A DNA stretch of 64,000 nucleotides from Calothrix sp. HK-06 (lineage in GTDB: Bacteria; Cyanobacteriota; Cyanobacteriia; Cyanobacteriales; Nostocaceae): the NCBI RefSeq assembly GCF_001904745.1, contig NZ_MRCD01000008.1, forward strand, positions 1-64,000. The letters are read 5' to 3'. Within the stretch, counting starts at the first letter, position 1, and each line of letters starts with the position of its first letter. The translations under genes were made by a program, and so were the position numbers. The notes under the pieces are model-generated. The model did not search any database, was not told the DNA's origin, and was given only the letters and a program-made list of their open reading frames with translations. This document shows positions 45,503 to 54,400 of the stretch, piece after piece.

Positions 45503-46033
45503 TTAATATTTGAATAAATTAACGATTTTTTCAACTATAATAAATTTTGTACCACGTTTGATTATTGTTGGAATTGATGAGAAATGAATGTCCCAAATGT
45601 TTAAAGGTATCCAACGGTTAGCTTTTAAATTATTTTTATGATTATTTGAATTTAATTGCTGTTGATGATAATTTTTATTGACCTCGACGGCAACACTTTT
45701 AAAGTTGTGCATTTCGGTTTCGAGTTGAGCCGCTAAATAATTAATTCTTTCGGCTATTTGCTCTAACTCTTGTACACCAAATTCGATTTTTGATTCAAGA
45801 GTATGCTGTTCATTTTGATATTTAGCTTGTGCTAGTTGATTGCTCATAATTTCTAAGTCGGCTATATCCGCTTCTAATTTGGCAATAGTATCCTGTGGTA
45901 ATGATGTCACTTCAATTTCGGTATATTTACTAGGGTAAAAACCAAAGTCGTTATATACATACCCGTGAGGGCGAACCTTGATATTGAAGTCTAACACCAT
46001 CGTTTTAAAATCTAGAATGCAGGATACTACCAA
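45503..46033 (-). CDS. Hypothetical coiled-coil protein
   Basis: 176 residues; the ATG 11 codons inside (about 46000, MVLDFNIKV) may be the true start. A short beta-rich beginning (VRPHGYVYNDFGFYPSK) is followed by a long coiled coil (about 45-120: TIAKLEADIADLEIMSNQLA and similar heptads). The C-terminal part has no clear motif (WIPLNIWDIHFSSIPTI). No signal peptide or membrane helix. I do not recognise a family. The gene stands apart from its neighbours. Confidence 0.55.
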   Translation of the reverse strand: MVVSCILDFKTMVLDFNIKVRPHGYVYNDFGFYPSKYTEIEVTSLPQDTIAKLEADIADLEIMSNQLAQAKYQNEQHTLESKIEFGVQELEQIAERINYLAAQLETEMHNFKSVAVEVNKNYHQQQLNSNNHKNNLKANRWIPLNIWDIHFSSIPTIIKRGTKFIIVEKIVNLFKY

Positions 46034-46115
46034 CTATGGACAATATCCTAGCTATAAAGTTCCACATCAGGAAGTATTTTGCACAAATATAAATCTAAAT
46101 ACAGTTTATGATATT

Positions 46116-46532
46116 TTAATAGTCTGTGACGTTTCCTCGATTTGACTTGGTTTGGGCACGTTTCTTTTTACTATCAAGGCGCCGTAACTGTGAAGAACGA
46201 GTTGGTACAGATTCTTTTCGTTTTAATTTGATAACGGTAACACTTTTTATAAGTTCTTGAAGTCTTTTTAAAGCTTCTTCACGATTTTGAAGTTGAGTGC
46301 GGTGTTCTTGAGATTTGATAACTATGATGCCATCTTGGGTAATTCGTTTGTCTTTGAGGTTTAATAAGCGCTCTTTGTAGAACTCTGGTAAGGAAGATGC
46401 TTTAATGTCAAAGCGTAAATGGATAGCAGTTGCAACTTTGTTTACGTTTTGACCTCCGGCACCTCCTGAGCGTACTGCGCTAATTTCGATTTCGTTTTCT
46501 GGTATAATTACCTTGCTGGAGATTTCTAGCAT
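46116..46532 (-). CDS. arfB: ArfB/YaeJ-type peptidyl-tRNA hydrolase
   Basis: 138 residues from ATG 46532. The release-factor motif is SGGAGGQNVNKVAT with the catalytic GGQ, then LRFDIKASSLP and a basic tail (LDSKKKRAQTKSN) that in ArfB enters the mRNA channel of stalled ribosomes. It releases peptides from non-stop ribosomes. The frame extends 31 codons upstream through a 9-base tandem repeat (YIRYIRYIR), which is not plausible as protein, so the shorter start is used. The gene lies just after glcD, separated by a MITE-like element. Confidence 0.85.
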   Translation of the reverse strand: MLEISSKVIIPENEIEISAVRSGGAGGQNVNKVATAIHLRFDIKASSLPEFYKERLLNLKDKRITQDGIIVIKSQEHRTQLQNREEALKRLQELIKSVTVIKLKRKESVPTRSSQLRRLDSKKKRAQTKSNRGNVTDY

Positions 46533-46544
46533 AGTGAGTTCTTT

Positions 46545-46652
46545 GCAACGGATGTAACGGATGTAACGGATGTAATAGGTAAGATTTTTATTATAAGTAA
46601 AGTTTTGTTCGATAAAATCAACCATCCGTTACATCCGTTCATAATCCGTTGC
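46545..46652. mobile_element. MITE-like inverted-repeat element (108 bases)
   Basis: Ends GCAACGGAT and ATCCGTTGC are exact reverse complements. The left half carries three GGATGTAAC tandem units, and the right half inverted copies (ATCCGTTACATCCGTT). The transcript could fold into one long hairpin. It sits between glcD and arfB, 2 bases from the glcD stop. No obvious target duplication. It could also be a non-mobile palindromic repeat. Confidence 0.5.
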
Positions 46653-46654
46653 CA

Positions 46655-48142
46655 TTAGTATCTTTCGACTCCAGAGGTTTCAAATTTTTTGGCGCCATTA
46701 CCCATAGCTCTTGCTGCTTCTCCACAGGTGCGGGGGGTGGGGAAGATTTTGGTGGGGTTGGCTAAACCTTTGGGGTTAAATACTTGTCGGACAAACTGCA
46801 TTGTTTCTAGGTCGCAGTCTGAGAACATTTCGGACATGTAGCAGCGTTTTTCGGCGCCGATTCCATGTTCTCCAGATATGCTACCACCAACGCGGACACA
46901 TAATTTTAGGATTTCGCCGCCGACTTCTTCAACTTTTTCTAATTCACCAGGTATGGAATTGTTGTAAAGTATGAGCGGGTGTAAGTTTCCGTCTCCTGCA
47001 TGGAAGACGTTGGCTATTCTATATCCTGATTTTTGGCTTAATTCTTCAATCTCTTTTAATACGTATGGTAGTTGTGTACGTGGAATGACTCCATCTTGTA
47101 CATAATAATCTGGGCTGACATGTCCTGCTGCTGCAAATGCTGCTTTTCTGCCCTTCCATAATTTTAAACGGGTTTCGGGGTCACTTGCTGAGGTAACGTT
47201 ACGGGCGCCGTTATTGCGACAAATTTCTGCGACTAGCTTTTTACTATGAGCAACTTCAACTTCTAAACCGTCAATTTCAATAAGTAATATAGCTGTGGCA
47301 TCTCGTGGATAACAGTTTGTCTTAACGACATCCTCAACTGCATTGATGCTGAGATTATCCATTATTTCCATACCACCAGGAATAATCCCTGCACTAATAA
47401 TATCGGCAACACTGGCGCCAGCAGCTTCAACATTAGTAAAATCAGCAAGCAGTACGCATATAGACTCAGCAGCTTTGAGAATACGCAATGTTACTTCACA
47501 CGCAATACCCAAAGTACCTTCAGAACCAACGAATATACCTGTTAAATCATAACCAGGCATTTCTGGAAGCATTCCGCCCAAATCAACAATATCACCAGTC
47601 GCAGTAACTATTTTGAGTCCCAACACATGATTTGTTGTCACACCGTATTTAAGACAATGTACCCCACCTGAATTTTCAGCGACATTCCCACCTATTGAAC
47701 AAATAATTTGACTCGAAGGGTCAGGAGCATAGTAAAAACCAGCACCACTCACAGTCTGTGTAACCCAACTGTTTATAACTCCTGGTTGCACTACTACACG
47801 TTGATTCTCTAAATCTACATTCAATATTTGCCGCATCATTGAAGTAACAATTAGCACACATTCTTCGACGGGTAAGGCGCCTCCCGATAATCCAGTACCA
47901 GAACCGCGTGCAATAAAAGGTATATTATACTTATTACAAATTTTAACAGCCGCTGCAACTTGCTCAGTAGTTCGAGGTAACACGACCAAAGCCGGGCGCT
48001 CACGATAACTAGCTAAACCATCACACTCATAAGTAATAAGCTCTTCACGACGCTGCACAACATTTTTGTATCCTAGTACAGCTTCAAGTTCCTTAATTAT
48101 TGGTTTCCAATTGCGCTGCTGCGGTTTTTCTTGAATAAGCAT
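46655..48142 (-). CDS. glcD: Glycolate dehydrogenase FAD subunit (GlcD)
   Basis: 495 residues. The FAD-binding type 4 domain opens with ELEAVLGYKNV and has ARGSGTGLSGGALP, CSIGGNVAENSGG and VGSEGTLGIACEVTL. The C-terminal domain has VFHAGDGNLHPLI with the metal-binding histidines and SGEHGIGAEKR. It oxidises glycolate to glyoxylate in the photorespiratory pathway. No glcE or glcF lies beside it. The start follows a short region with no strong ribosome site. It is followed by arfB on the same strand. Confidence 0.93.
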   Translation of the reverse strand: MLIQEKPQQRNWKPIIKELEAVLGYKNVVQRREELITYECDGLASYRERPALVVLPRTTEQVAAAVKICNKYNIPFIARGSGTGLSGGALPVEECVLIVTSMMRQILNVDLENQRVVVQPGVINSWVTQTVSGAGFYYAPDPSSQIICSIGGNVAENSGGVHCLKYGVTTNHVLGLKIVTATGDIVDLGGMLPEMPGYDLTGIFVGSEGTLGIACEVTLRILKAAESICVLLADFTNVEAAGASVADIISAGIIPGGMEIMDNLSINAVEDVVKTNCYPRDATAILLIEIDGLEVEVAHSKKLVAEICRNNGARNVTSASDPETRLKLWKGRKAAFAAAGHVSPDYYVQDGVIPRTQLPYVLKEIEELSQKSGYRIANVFHAGDGNLHPLILYNNSIPGELEKVEEVGGEILKLCVRVGGSISGEHGIGAEKRCYMSEMFSDCDLETMQFVRQVFNPKGLANPTKIFPTPRTCGEAARAMGNGAKKFETSGVERY

Positions 48143-48204
48143 AGATTTTTATTTATGAGTGTGATGCTTTGTAAAGTTCGTTTATATATCTATATTAATC
48201 CCTA

Positions 48205-48612
48205 TTAATCCCTAGTATGAGCTGTATCAATAAACTCTCCACCGATATCAGCATAAATTCCAGTACCACCTACGTTATGAGCATTATATATTCTGCCACC
48301 AACACGGTTCCTTACTTCAATAATATCTACAGGTACTCCAGCTTGTTTTAAACGATAACCAGCAGTTAATCCGGCAATTCCTGCACCTACTATCAAAACT
48401 TTAGGAACTGCTGCGATTTGGTTATTTCCATCATGCCATGTTGGGGCAGCTACTGCACTTACAATTCCCAATCCAGAGTAAATAAAACGGCGCCGAGTCG
48501 TTTTATGCTTAAACATATCAACCAACTCTGTAACCGGAATTTTTGTTTCGATGGATGTTTGAGCGATTCTGTAACTTCGCTGCAACATCGATATTAGTGT
48601 AGATTTTCCCAT
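48205..48612 (-). pseudogene. 5' fragment of a Tat-exported FAD amine oxidase
   Basis: 135 residues. A twin-arginine signal (TTRRRFIYSGLGIVSAVAA) and the FAD dinucleotide fold KVLIVGAGIAGLTAGYRL, then VIIEVRNR-type ending GGRI and the IYADIGGEFIDTAHT block of flavin monoamine oxidases. It stops there (HTRD), although the family runs to about 450-550 residues. The substrate domain is missing, so it is not active. Downstream the region has glcD; a possible C-terminal scrap of another gene is at 48711. Confidence 0.8.
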
Positions 48613-48662
48613 ATATTACTGTAATGGCGCCAATCGTATACAGATTTTCTTAAAACATTAAA

Positions 48663-48689
48663 AAGGTCAGAGTTATTATTTCTGACCTT
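48663..48689 (-). terminator. Hairpin terminator, minus strand
   Basis: AAGGTCAGA and TCTGACCTT form a perfect 9-base stem with a 9-base loop. On the minus strand it is followed by TTTAAT, giving a five-T run with the last stem bases. It sits just behind the gene scrap ending at 48711. Confidence 0.6.
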
Positions 48690-48710
48690 ATAGATATATT
48701 AAACTAACTT

Positions 48711-48794
48711 TTACTGCTGATTTAACCACGCTTCTAAATCCGACATGTAGCGAAAATAACATTTATTATCAATCAATTTTAAAGATTTAGTTAA
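48711..48794 (-). pseudogene. C-terminal scrap of an unidentified gene
   Basis: 27 codons open from a TAG at 48797 to TAA at 48711, ending CYFRYMSDLEAWLNQQ. A good terminator follows at 48663. The combination looks like the last codons of a vanished gene. I do not recognise the family; it could be chance. Confidence 0.3.
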
Positions 48795-48884
48795 CTAAGA
48801 ATATTTTTTGATTAAAGCATATTGTGTAAATTTACTGAATTAGTTAAGTTAATTGCATCTTCAATATTATTTATATTAAATTGA

Positions 48885-49739
48885 ATGAAATTCACTTCAT
48901 TGTTTGCAGTCGCAGGAATATCTGCTTTTATGATACAAGCGCAAGTAGCTGTAGCGCAGACCGAAAGTCAGGTAGATGAAATGACACAAAAGTTTACAGT
49001 TTTAATCGATAGTATAGATAATTCTTCCGGGTCTGGAGTTATTGTCAAAAAGCAAGGTAATGTTTATTCTGTACTGACTAACTGGCATGTTGTTGATGAA
49101 ACTATTTCTAATTATAAAATTATTACTTCAGATGGTGAGAGTTACGCGATAAATGAAGGTTCTGTAAGTCAATTGCCAGGAGTTGATGCTGCAATAGTTC
49201 AATTTACTAGTAATATTAATTACCCTGTTGCCAAATTAGGCAGTTCGCAGTCGTTACAGCGTAATCAAAAAGTTTATTCTGCGGGTTTCCCTGGACGTTC
49301 CTTTGCTATTAAAAGTCCCATTTATCATTTTGTCCCTGGTAAAGTGATTTTTAATGCTTCGTATTTAAAGCCAATTTCTGTAAAAGGTTATGGTTTAGTT
49401 TATAATAACCCTGTGTTACCAGGGATGAGTGGTGGTCCAATCTTAAATGAGAAGGGTGAGTTGGTTGGTATCAATGGTAAGGTGGAAATTTTTAGCTATG
49501 ATACTCCAAAGTTAAATCCAGAGTTTTATCGTATTCGCACTGGTAGAAGTCTTGGTATTCCTATTCAAACTTATATTCTTTGGGCAGATAAGTCTAAACC
49601 TAATCATACTGTTACCCAGGCGCCATTTATTTTAACTTTACCGTTCCAAACAAACATCAGCGATAAATTTATACCCGTTGAAAATTATTACTTAAATGAC
49701 AATGCAAAATTTCATACTAATAATTTTACATTAAAGTAA
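48885..49739 (+). CDS. Secreted trypsin-like serine protease
   Basis: 284 residues. The signal peptide ends near VAVAQ (residue 25). The protease domain has VLTNWHVVDE with the catalytic His, LPGVDAAIVQF with Asp, and GMSGGPIL with the nucleophile Ser, the order of the HtrA/V8-type family. No PDZ domain follows, so this is a short periplasmic or extracellular protease. The C-terminal 50 residues have no motif. It stands alone on the plus strand. Confidence 0.88.
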   Translation: MKFTSLFAVAGISAFMIQAQVAVAQTESQVDEMTQKFTVLIDSIDNSSGSGVIVKKQGNVYSVLTNWHVVDETISNYKIITSDGESYAINEGSVSQLPGVDAAIVQFTSNINYPVAKLGSSQSLQRNQKVYSAGFPGRSFAIKSPIYHFVPGKVIFNASYLKPISVKGYGLVYNNPVLPGMSGGPILNEKGELVGINGKVEIFSYDTPKLNPEFYRIRTGRSLGIPIQTYILWADKSKPNHTVTQAPFILTLPFQTNISDKFIPVENYYLNDNAKFHTNNFTLK

Positions 49740-49805
49740 TGCAAGAAATGGCTAATTGTCGTTTACAATTAGCCAGGAGCAACCAGGAACGTTTAAATGA
49801 GGTAA

Positions 49806-50231
49806 TTAACAGCAGTCATCATCGACTCGTTCGCACTGATAATTACCTCTAATTTCATGGTTAAAATATTTACCAATAGAATCTGTTTCTTGCAACTCAT
49901 CCCAAATTTCTAACTCGACTCCTGTATATTGGTAAACTGCACCATTATTAAATTCGACTTGCAATATATGGTTTTCTGCATCATAACCAAGAGCATTTGC
50001 CATCGATGAGTTTACAGGCAGCATCTGTACCCTTTCTGGCACCGAAGGTAAAGCATTACTAGAAATAGATGCAATTATATTATTAAGTTGCTGCAACCCA
50101 TTATACGCGGCAACAGGCGCCTCTATTTCTATCAACTCAAGTTCATCTTGAGTTTGTAGCAATAACTGTAAGTGTCCTTTATCATGACCAACAGCTACTA
50201 CACTGCCTAAGTTTAATCTCGATAGCTTCAT
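49806..50231 (-). CDS. KTSC-domain protein
   Basis: 141 residues from ATG 50231, with AGGAG 8 bases upstream; the in-frame GTG at 50240 would be too close to that site. Residues about 80-135 form the KTSC domain: VNSSMANALGYD, LQVEFNNGAVYQYTGV, then W and DSIGKYFNHEIRGNY. The first 75 residues are a separate beta/helical part (LGSVVAVGHDKGHLQLLLQ). The protein ends ERVDDDCC, an acidic tail with two terminal cysteines. KTSC domains are linked to RNA or lysyl-tRNA-type proteins and phage genes; its function here is unknown. Confidence 0.8.
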   Translation of the reverse strand: MKLSRLNLGSVVAVGHDKGHLQLLLQTQDELELIEIEAPVAAYNGLQQLNNIIASISSNALPSVPERVQMLPVNSSMANALGYDAENHILQVEFNNGAVYQYTGVELEIWDELQETDSIGKYFNHEIRGNYQCERVDDDCC

Positions 50232-50454
50232 CAACTCCACTCCTGTTTATTTAAATTATTTGGGTTGAATCGTTTATAATGCTCTTATCACAAAATTTTT
50301 ACTTAATACATAAATACTATAAAGTAGAGATTAAGTCAAGGGTTTGACGAAAAATAATTAGAACTTATAGAACGTAAAGTTTTTAAGTTTAGTTTCGAGC
50401 TTTGTGTTTTCCCAGAGATTTGGTACAATTCATGCAGCTAAGAAATGATAAACA

Positions 50455-51660
50455 ATGCTGCAAATTCGCGGGTTGGTAAAAGCTGCTCAGAAAGCGCAGG
50501 AACAATTGAAGATAGGAGTTAGGGATGCGGATGTCCCAACGTTCGCGCATTTTGTCCTCACTTCGGTTGAGACAGTGGAACGTTTATGTGCTGATGCGAG
50601 AGTAACACCGCATCAATTACCAGCACGTTCGCGTCAAGCGTATTATTTTCTTAAGAATATTGATTTGCAGAACTTACCATCTACAGGTACTCATCTACGT
50701 TCGATGGTGCAAACGATAGGAATTAAGAACATTAAAACGCAACAGCGAGCGATTTCGTGGAAAATATCGCAGTTAGCTCAAAATTCACATCTTGACTGTA
50801 AGCAAATACACGAAGTTAGCGACTGTATACATCAAGTTGTGCAAGCAATAGAAAAGATATGTTTTACTCAGCAAGTCACACCAGCTAACCTTACTAGTTC
50901 ATCGCGACAAATTTATGCTTGGTTAAAGTACTTGGCACCACATGAAAATGTAAAGTTACATATAGAAGCAACTCAGCGTGTTTACACAATAGCAAAAGAA
51001 TTATGCAGAAAATATGGACACGAATCAGTGAATTTTGTAGTAGAAATTACAAATTTGGCTGGACTGTATCGAAGTCGCTGGGTTGGGAACGATATAAATT
51101 TGGTAATGAGCGAAGGATTTATAAATGCAGGAGAAGAAGTACTAACAGCATTAGTTCAAACATCATTACGAGGAAAAAGTCCTGCAAATACGCGAGTAAT
51201 TCGTGAATACGCGAGTTTAGACGAATTTAGCGACATTTTATTAGAATTAGATTTAATTGTTGAGACAGTCACCGAAGACGGTAAAGGTTCGCATTACAAC
51301 TTAGAAACATTATTTGACAAAATCAACAGCGAGTACTTCAGTAACGCATTAACCAAACCGCGTTTAATTTGGAGTCAAATGCAAACTTACCGTAAATTTG
51401 GACATTACGAACCAGCACGTGACAGAATAGTCATCAGCCTAACACTAGACGAACCAATAATACCTCAATACGTAGTAGAATTCGTCATCTACCATGAGAT
51501 GCTGCACAAATATTATGGTGAAAAATGGGTAAACGGTAGACGCATGGTACACACAACAGAATTTAGAGCATCAGAAGCACAATTCAAATATTACAACGAA
51601 GCCGAAGCTTGGTTAAGCAAATTGGCACGTAGGGTCTGTCACAGCAATAATAACCACTAA
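50455..51660 (+). CDS. Putative zinc metallopeptidase with SprT/YgjP-like C-terminus
   Basis: 401 residues. The first 250 are helical and I do not recognise them. The C-terminal domain has LFDKINSEYFSNALTKPRL, then IVISLTLDEP and FVIYHEMLHKYYG, a HExxH zinc motif (HEMLH), and a later HTTEFRASEAQF that may give the third ligand. This pattern is typical of SprT- or YgjP-like metallopeptidases. It has no signal peptide. The N-terminal module may select substrates. It stands alone. Confidence 0.7.
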   Translation: MLQIRGLVKAAQKAQEQLKIGVRDADVPTFAHFVLTSVETVERLCADARVTPHQLPARSRQAYYFLKNIDLQNLPSTGTHLRSMVQTIGIKNIKTQQRAISWKISQLAQNSHLDCKQIHEVSDCIHQVVQAIEKICFTQQVTPANLTSSSRQIYAWLKYLAPHENVKLHIEATQRVYTIAKELCRKYGHESVNFVVEITNLAGLYRSRWVGNDINLVMSEGFINAGEEVLTALVQTSLRGKSPANTRVIREYASLDEFSDILLELDLIVETVTEDGKGSHYNLETLFDKINSEYFSNALTKPRLIWSQMQTYRKFGHYEPARDRIVISLTLDEPIIPQYVVEFVIYHEMLHKYYGEKWVNGRRMVHTTEFRASEAQFKYYNEAEAWLSKLARRVCHSNNNH

Positions 51661-51737
51661 ACGAAGCGTAAATTCAACTAGCTGTGACGCACTATACCAA
51701 GTTAAGCTGTGACGCAGGATCTTTGTAAATTCGGGAT

Positions 51738-52952
51738 TTATTTGAACTTAAAACCAGGCGCCTCTACTATATAATAAGTCAACGTCGCCAGCACAGACGA
51801 AAGAAATATCGTGCCAACTAAAGTTGAATAAAACTGCTCAATCGGAACCTTAGACACAAAATTGGCGCCAACCCGATTTATAATCGGCATATGCCATACG
51901 TATATACCATACGATAACACCCCAAGTATTTCCAACGCACGTACTGGGTTTCTAAGAATTGCAGTAAAGGTTAATTTCGCATTCTGAGTATATAAGTTAT
52001 ACACTTTCTTCTCAAATGCGTATATAAAAATACTAGTAATTAATGCAGTTAAAGGTTGTAATATAAAGATTGTAGTTGATGTGCGAAAACCTTTGGTGCC
52101 TCTAGAAGGTAGTCCCCATAGTTCTTGGGCATAGAAGTGATGTGCTGTATACAAGTAAAGTATAATTAGCAAGATAACAGCAAGAATTTTAAACTTTGGT
52201 TTTAATGACTGCGTTTTTGAATGTTGAATCAACGGGTTGATTAAAAAACCACACAGGAATACATCTAAATTTGTCAGCAATGGTGTATACCAATAAGTAA
52301 ATGTGTACTGCATTTGATTAGTAATTTGTGAGTAAAGACTTAAATATATTACTAATTTGATAAGTGCGGCTGTGAGAATAATTACTATTATAACGAGAAA
52401 AGCACGTTTTTGATTGGATATGAGTTTTGAGAATAACGCATATGCAAAAGGAACAATTAAATAAAACTGTATTTCAGTTGATATTGACCATAATGCATCA
52501 TTAAATGGTACACTTCGCACGTACATGTGAGGTTGATATGTAAAAGTTAGCAACCTGATGAGATGTCCCCAATTGTCGGTTTGAAGTATAGAAGGATAAA
52601 CAAAGAGGGCGCAGATGAACACGGTGAAGTAGTATAATGGACATATCCGAATGATGCGGTTTTTCCAAAATTTGATAATTCCTTCAATATCTAAAGTATA
52701 GCGGTGAGTATAAAAAGCTTTTCCCATTAGATATCCTGAAAGGCAAAAGAATATCCATACAGCTACTAAACCGTTGCTAAATGTCAACCAAGATATGTCA
52801 TAATTTTGGTATATTATGGCGTTGCGAGGAGGAGAACAGTGAATTATCACTACCATCAAACAGGCTAATCCTCGTAGTATGAGTAAAGCATCTGGTTTAT
52901 TAGATGTTACGTTGATTGGTTGATTAGTAAAAGATATATTTTCGACTTTCAC
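51738..52952 (-). CDS. Acyltransferase 3 family membrane protein
   Basis: 404 residues with about ten membrane helices. The family motifs are present: LRGLACLMVVIIHCSPP with the catalytic His, and NDALWSISTEIQFYLIVP. The C-terminus ends YYIVEAPGFKFK. Such enzymes acetylate or succinylate polysaccharides or lipids at the membrane. No glycan genes adjoin it directly. Its 3' end is 77 bases from the preceding gene on the opposite strand. Confidence 0.88.
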   Translation of the reverse strand: MKVENISFTNQPINVTSNKPDALLILRGLACLMVVIIHCSPPRNAIIYQNYDISWLTFSNGLVAVWIFFCLSGYLMGKAFYTHRYTLDIEGIIKFWKNRIIRICPLYYFTVFICALFVYPSILQTDNWGHLIRLLTFTYQPHMYVRSVPFNDALWSISTEIQFYLIVPFAYALFSKLISNQKRAFLVIIVIILTAALIKLVIYLSLYSQITNQMQYTFTYWYTPLLTNLDVFLCGFLINPLIQHSKTQSLKPKFKILAVILLIILYLYTAHHFYAQELWGLPSRGTKGFRTSTTIFILQPLTALITSIFIYAFEKKVYNLYTQNAKLTFTAILRNPVRALEILGVLSYGIYVWHMPIINRVGANFVSKVPIEQFYSTLVGTIFLSSVLATLTYYIVEAPGFKFK

Positions 52953-53036
52953 GCACGCTCGTTGTTTTTGCTTGCAATGAGATTATCATAGCAGTAGGAT
53001 TAACAAACCTATGGGGAATTGAGAAGTTAGACAGTT

Positions 53037-54356
53037 ATGTATAATGAGTATCAGCAGCGTCGCGAGCAATTAATGGCTAAGATTGGTGATGGAACTGCAA
53101 TTTTTTGCAGTGCGCCTAACGCGGTAATGCATAATGATGTTGAGTATAATTATCGTCAAGATAGTGATTTCTTCTATTTGACGGGTTTTAATGAACCGCA
53201 AGCTGTTGCTGTGTTAGCACCACATCACAATGAACATAAGTTTGTGTTGTTTGTTCGACCCAAAGATAGAGATGCAGAAATTTGGAGTGGTTATCGTTGT
53301 GGTGTTGATGCTGCTAAACAAATTTATGGCGCCGACGAAGTATACTCAATTGCAGAGCTTGACGAGAAATTGCCATCATATTTAGAAAAAGCGAGTCGTA
53401 TATACTATCACCTTGGACGTGAGCGCGCTTTTAATGATAAGGTAATCATGCATTGGCAACGTTTAATGCGAACTTATCCAAAACGAGGAACAGGGCCAAT
53501 AGCTATAGAAGATACTGCTCCTGTTTTACATAGTTTACGTTTAGTCAAGAGCGAATCAGAGTTAGAATTGATGCGAAAAGCTGCTGATATTGCAGTTGAA
53601 GCGCATATTACTGCAATGAAGTCTGTTGAACCTGGACGTTATGAATATGAAGTGCAGGCAGAAATTGAGCATATTTTTCGTTTACGAGGAGGGATGGGGC
53701 CAGCTTATCCTTCTATAGTCGCAAGTGGCGCCAACGCATGTGTACTGCACTATATCGAGAACCATAGTCAAATGCAAGATGGACAGTTACTGTTAATCGA
53801 TGCAGGATGCGCTTACGGTTATTATAATTCTGATATTACCCGCACCTTTCCAGTTGGGAAGAAATTCACGTCAGAGCAGAAAATATTATATGAGATAGTA
53901 CTTGAAGCACAGAAAAAAGCCATAGCTCAAGTGCAACCAGGCAACCCTTACAACCTTATTCACAACGTTGCTGTTCGTACTATTACCGAAGGACTTGTAG
54001 AGATAGGTTTACTCAAAGGTGAGATTGATATTCTGATTCAAGAAGAGAAATATAAACCTTTCTATATGCACCGCACCGGACATTGGTTAGGTTTAGATGT
54101 ACATGACGTGGGTGTATATCAACATGGAGAAGATAAACCCCAAATATTACAATCCGGTCAAATTACAACAGTGGAACCAGGTATATATATAGTACCAGGT
54201 ACACAACCTGCTGAAGGGCAACCTGAAATAGACCCTCGTTGGGTTGGTATTGGAATACGCATTGAAGATGATGTATTGGTTACACCTACGGGTAATGATG
54301 TACTAACCGCAGGAGTTCCCAAGGAAATTAATGACCTGGAAAATAAGAAGGTTTAA
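53037..54356 (+). CDS. pepP: Xaa-Pro aminopeptidase (M24B)
   Basis: 439 residues. The N-terminal domain opens with YNEYQQRREQLMAKIG and SDFFYLTGFNEPQAV, as in PepP. The pita-bread domain supplies the dinuclear metal ligands: IDAGCAYGYYNSDITRTF (two Asp), HRTGHWLGLDVHDVG (His), TTVEPGIYI (Glu) and IGIRIEDDVLV (Glu). It removes the first residue from peptides with proline in position two. Cytoplasmic. It is convergent with the aldo/keto reductase, with a hairpin between. Confidence 0.93.
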   Translation: MYNEYQQRREQLMAKIGDGTAIFCSAPNAVMHNDVEYNYRQDSDFFYLTGFNEPQAVAVLAPHHNEHKFVLFVRPKDRDAEIWSGYRCGVDAAKQIYGADEVYSIAELDEKLPSYLEKASRIYYHLGRERAFNDKVIMHWQRLMRTYPKRGTGPIAIEDTAPVLHSLRLVKSESELELMRKAADIAVEAHITAMKSVEPGRYEYEVQAEIEHIFRLRGGMGPAYPSIVASGANACVLHYIENHSQMQDGQLLLIDAGCAYGYYNSDITRTFPVGKKFTSEQKILYEIVLEAQKKAIAQVQPGNPYNLIHNVAVRTITEGLVEIGLLKGEIDILIQEEKYKPFYMHRTGHWLGLDVHDVGVYQHGEDKPQILQSGQITTVEPGIYIVPGTQPAEGQPEIDPRWVGIGIRIEDDVLVTPTGNDVLTAGVPKEINDLENKKV

Positions 54357-54360
54357 ATTT

Positions 54361-54381
54361 TTGTGCGCCAATGGCGCACAA
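54361..54381. terminator. Palindromic hairpin between convergent genes
   Basis: TTGTGCGCC and GGCGCACAA form a perfect 9-base stem around AAT, with AATTTT before and AATTAC after. It could end both pepP and the aldo/keto reductase transcripts. Confidence 0.6.
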
Positions 54382-54400
54382 AATTACATGTAGTAGCATA

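Noticed and set aside
46533-46625. N-terminal extension of ArfB
   Set aside because: The extra 31 codons come from the MITE-like tandem repeats; the family starts near MLEISSKV.
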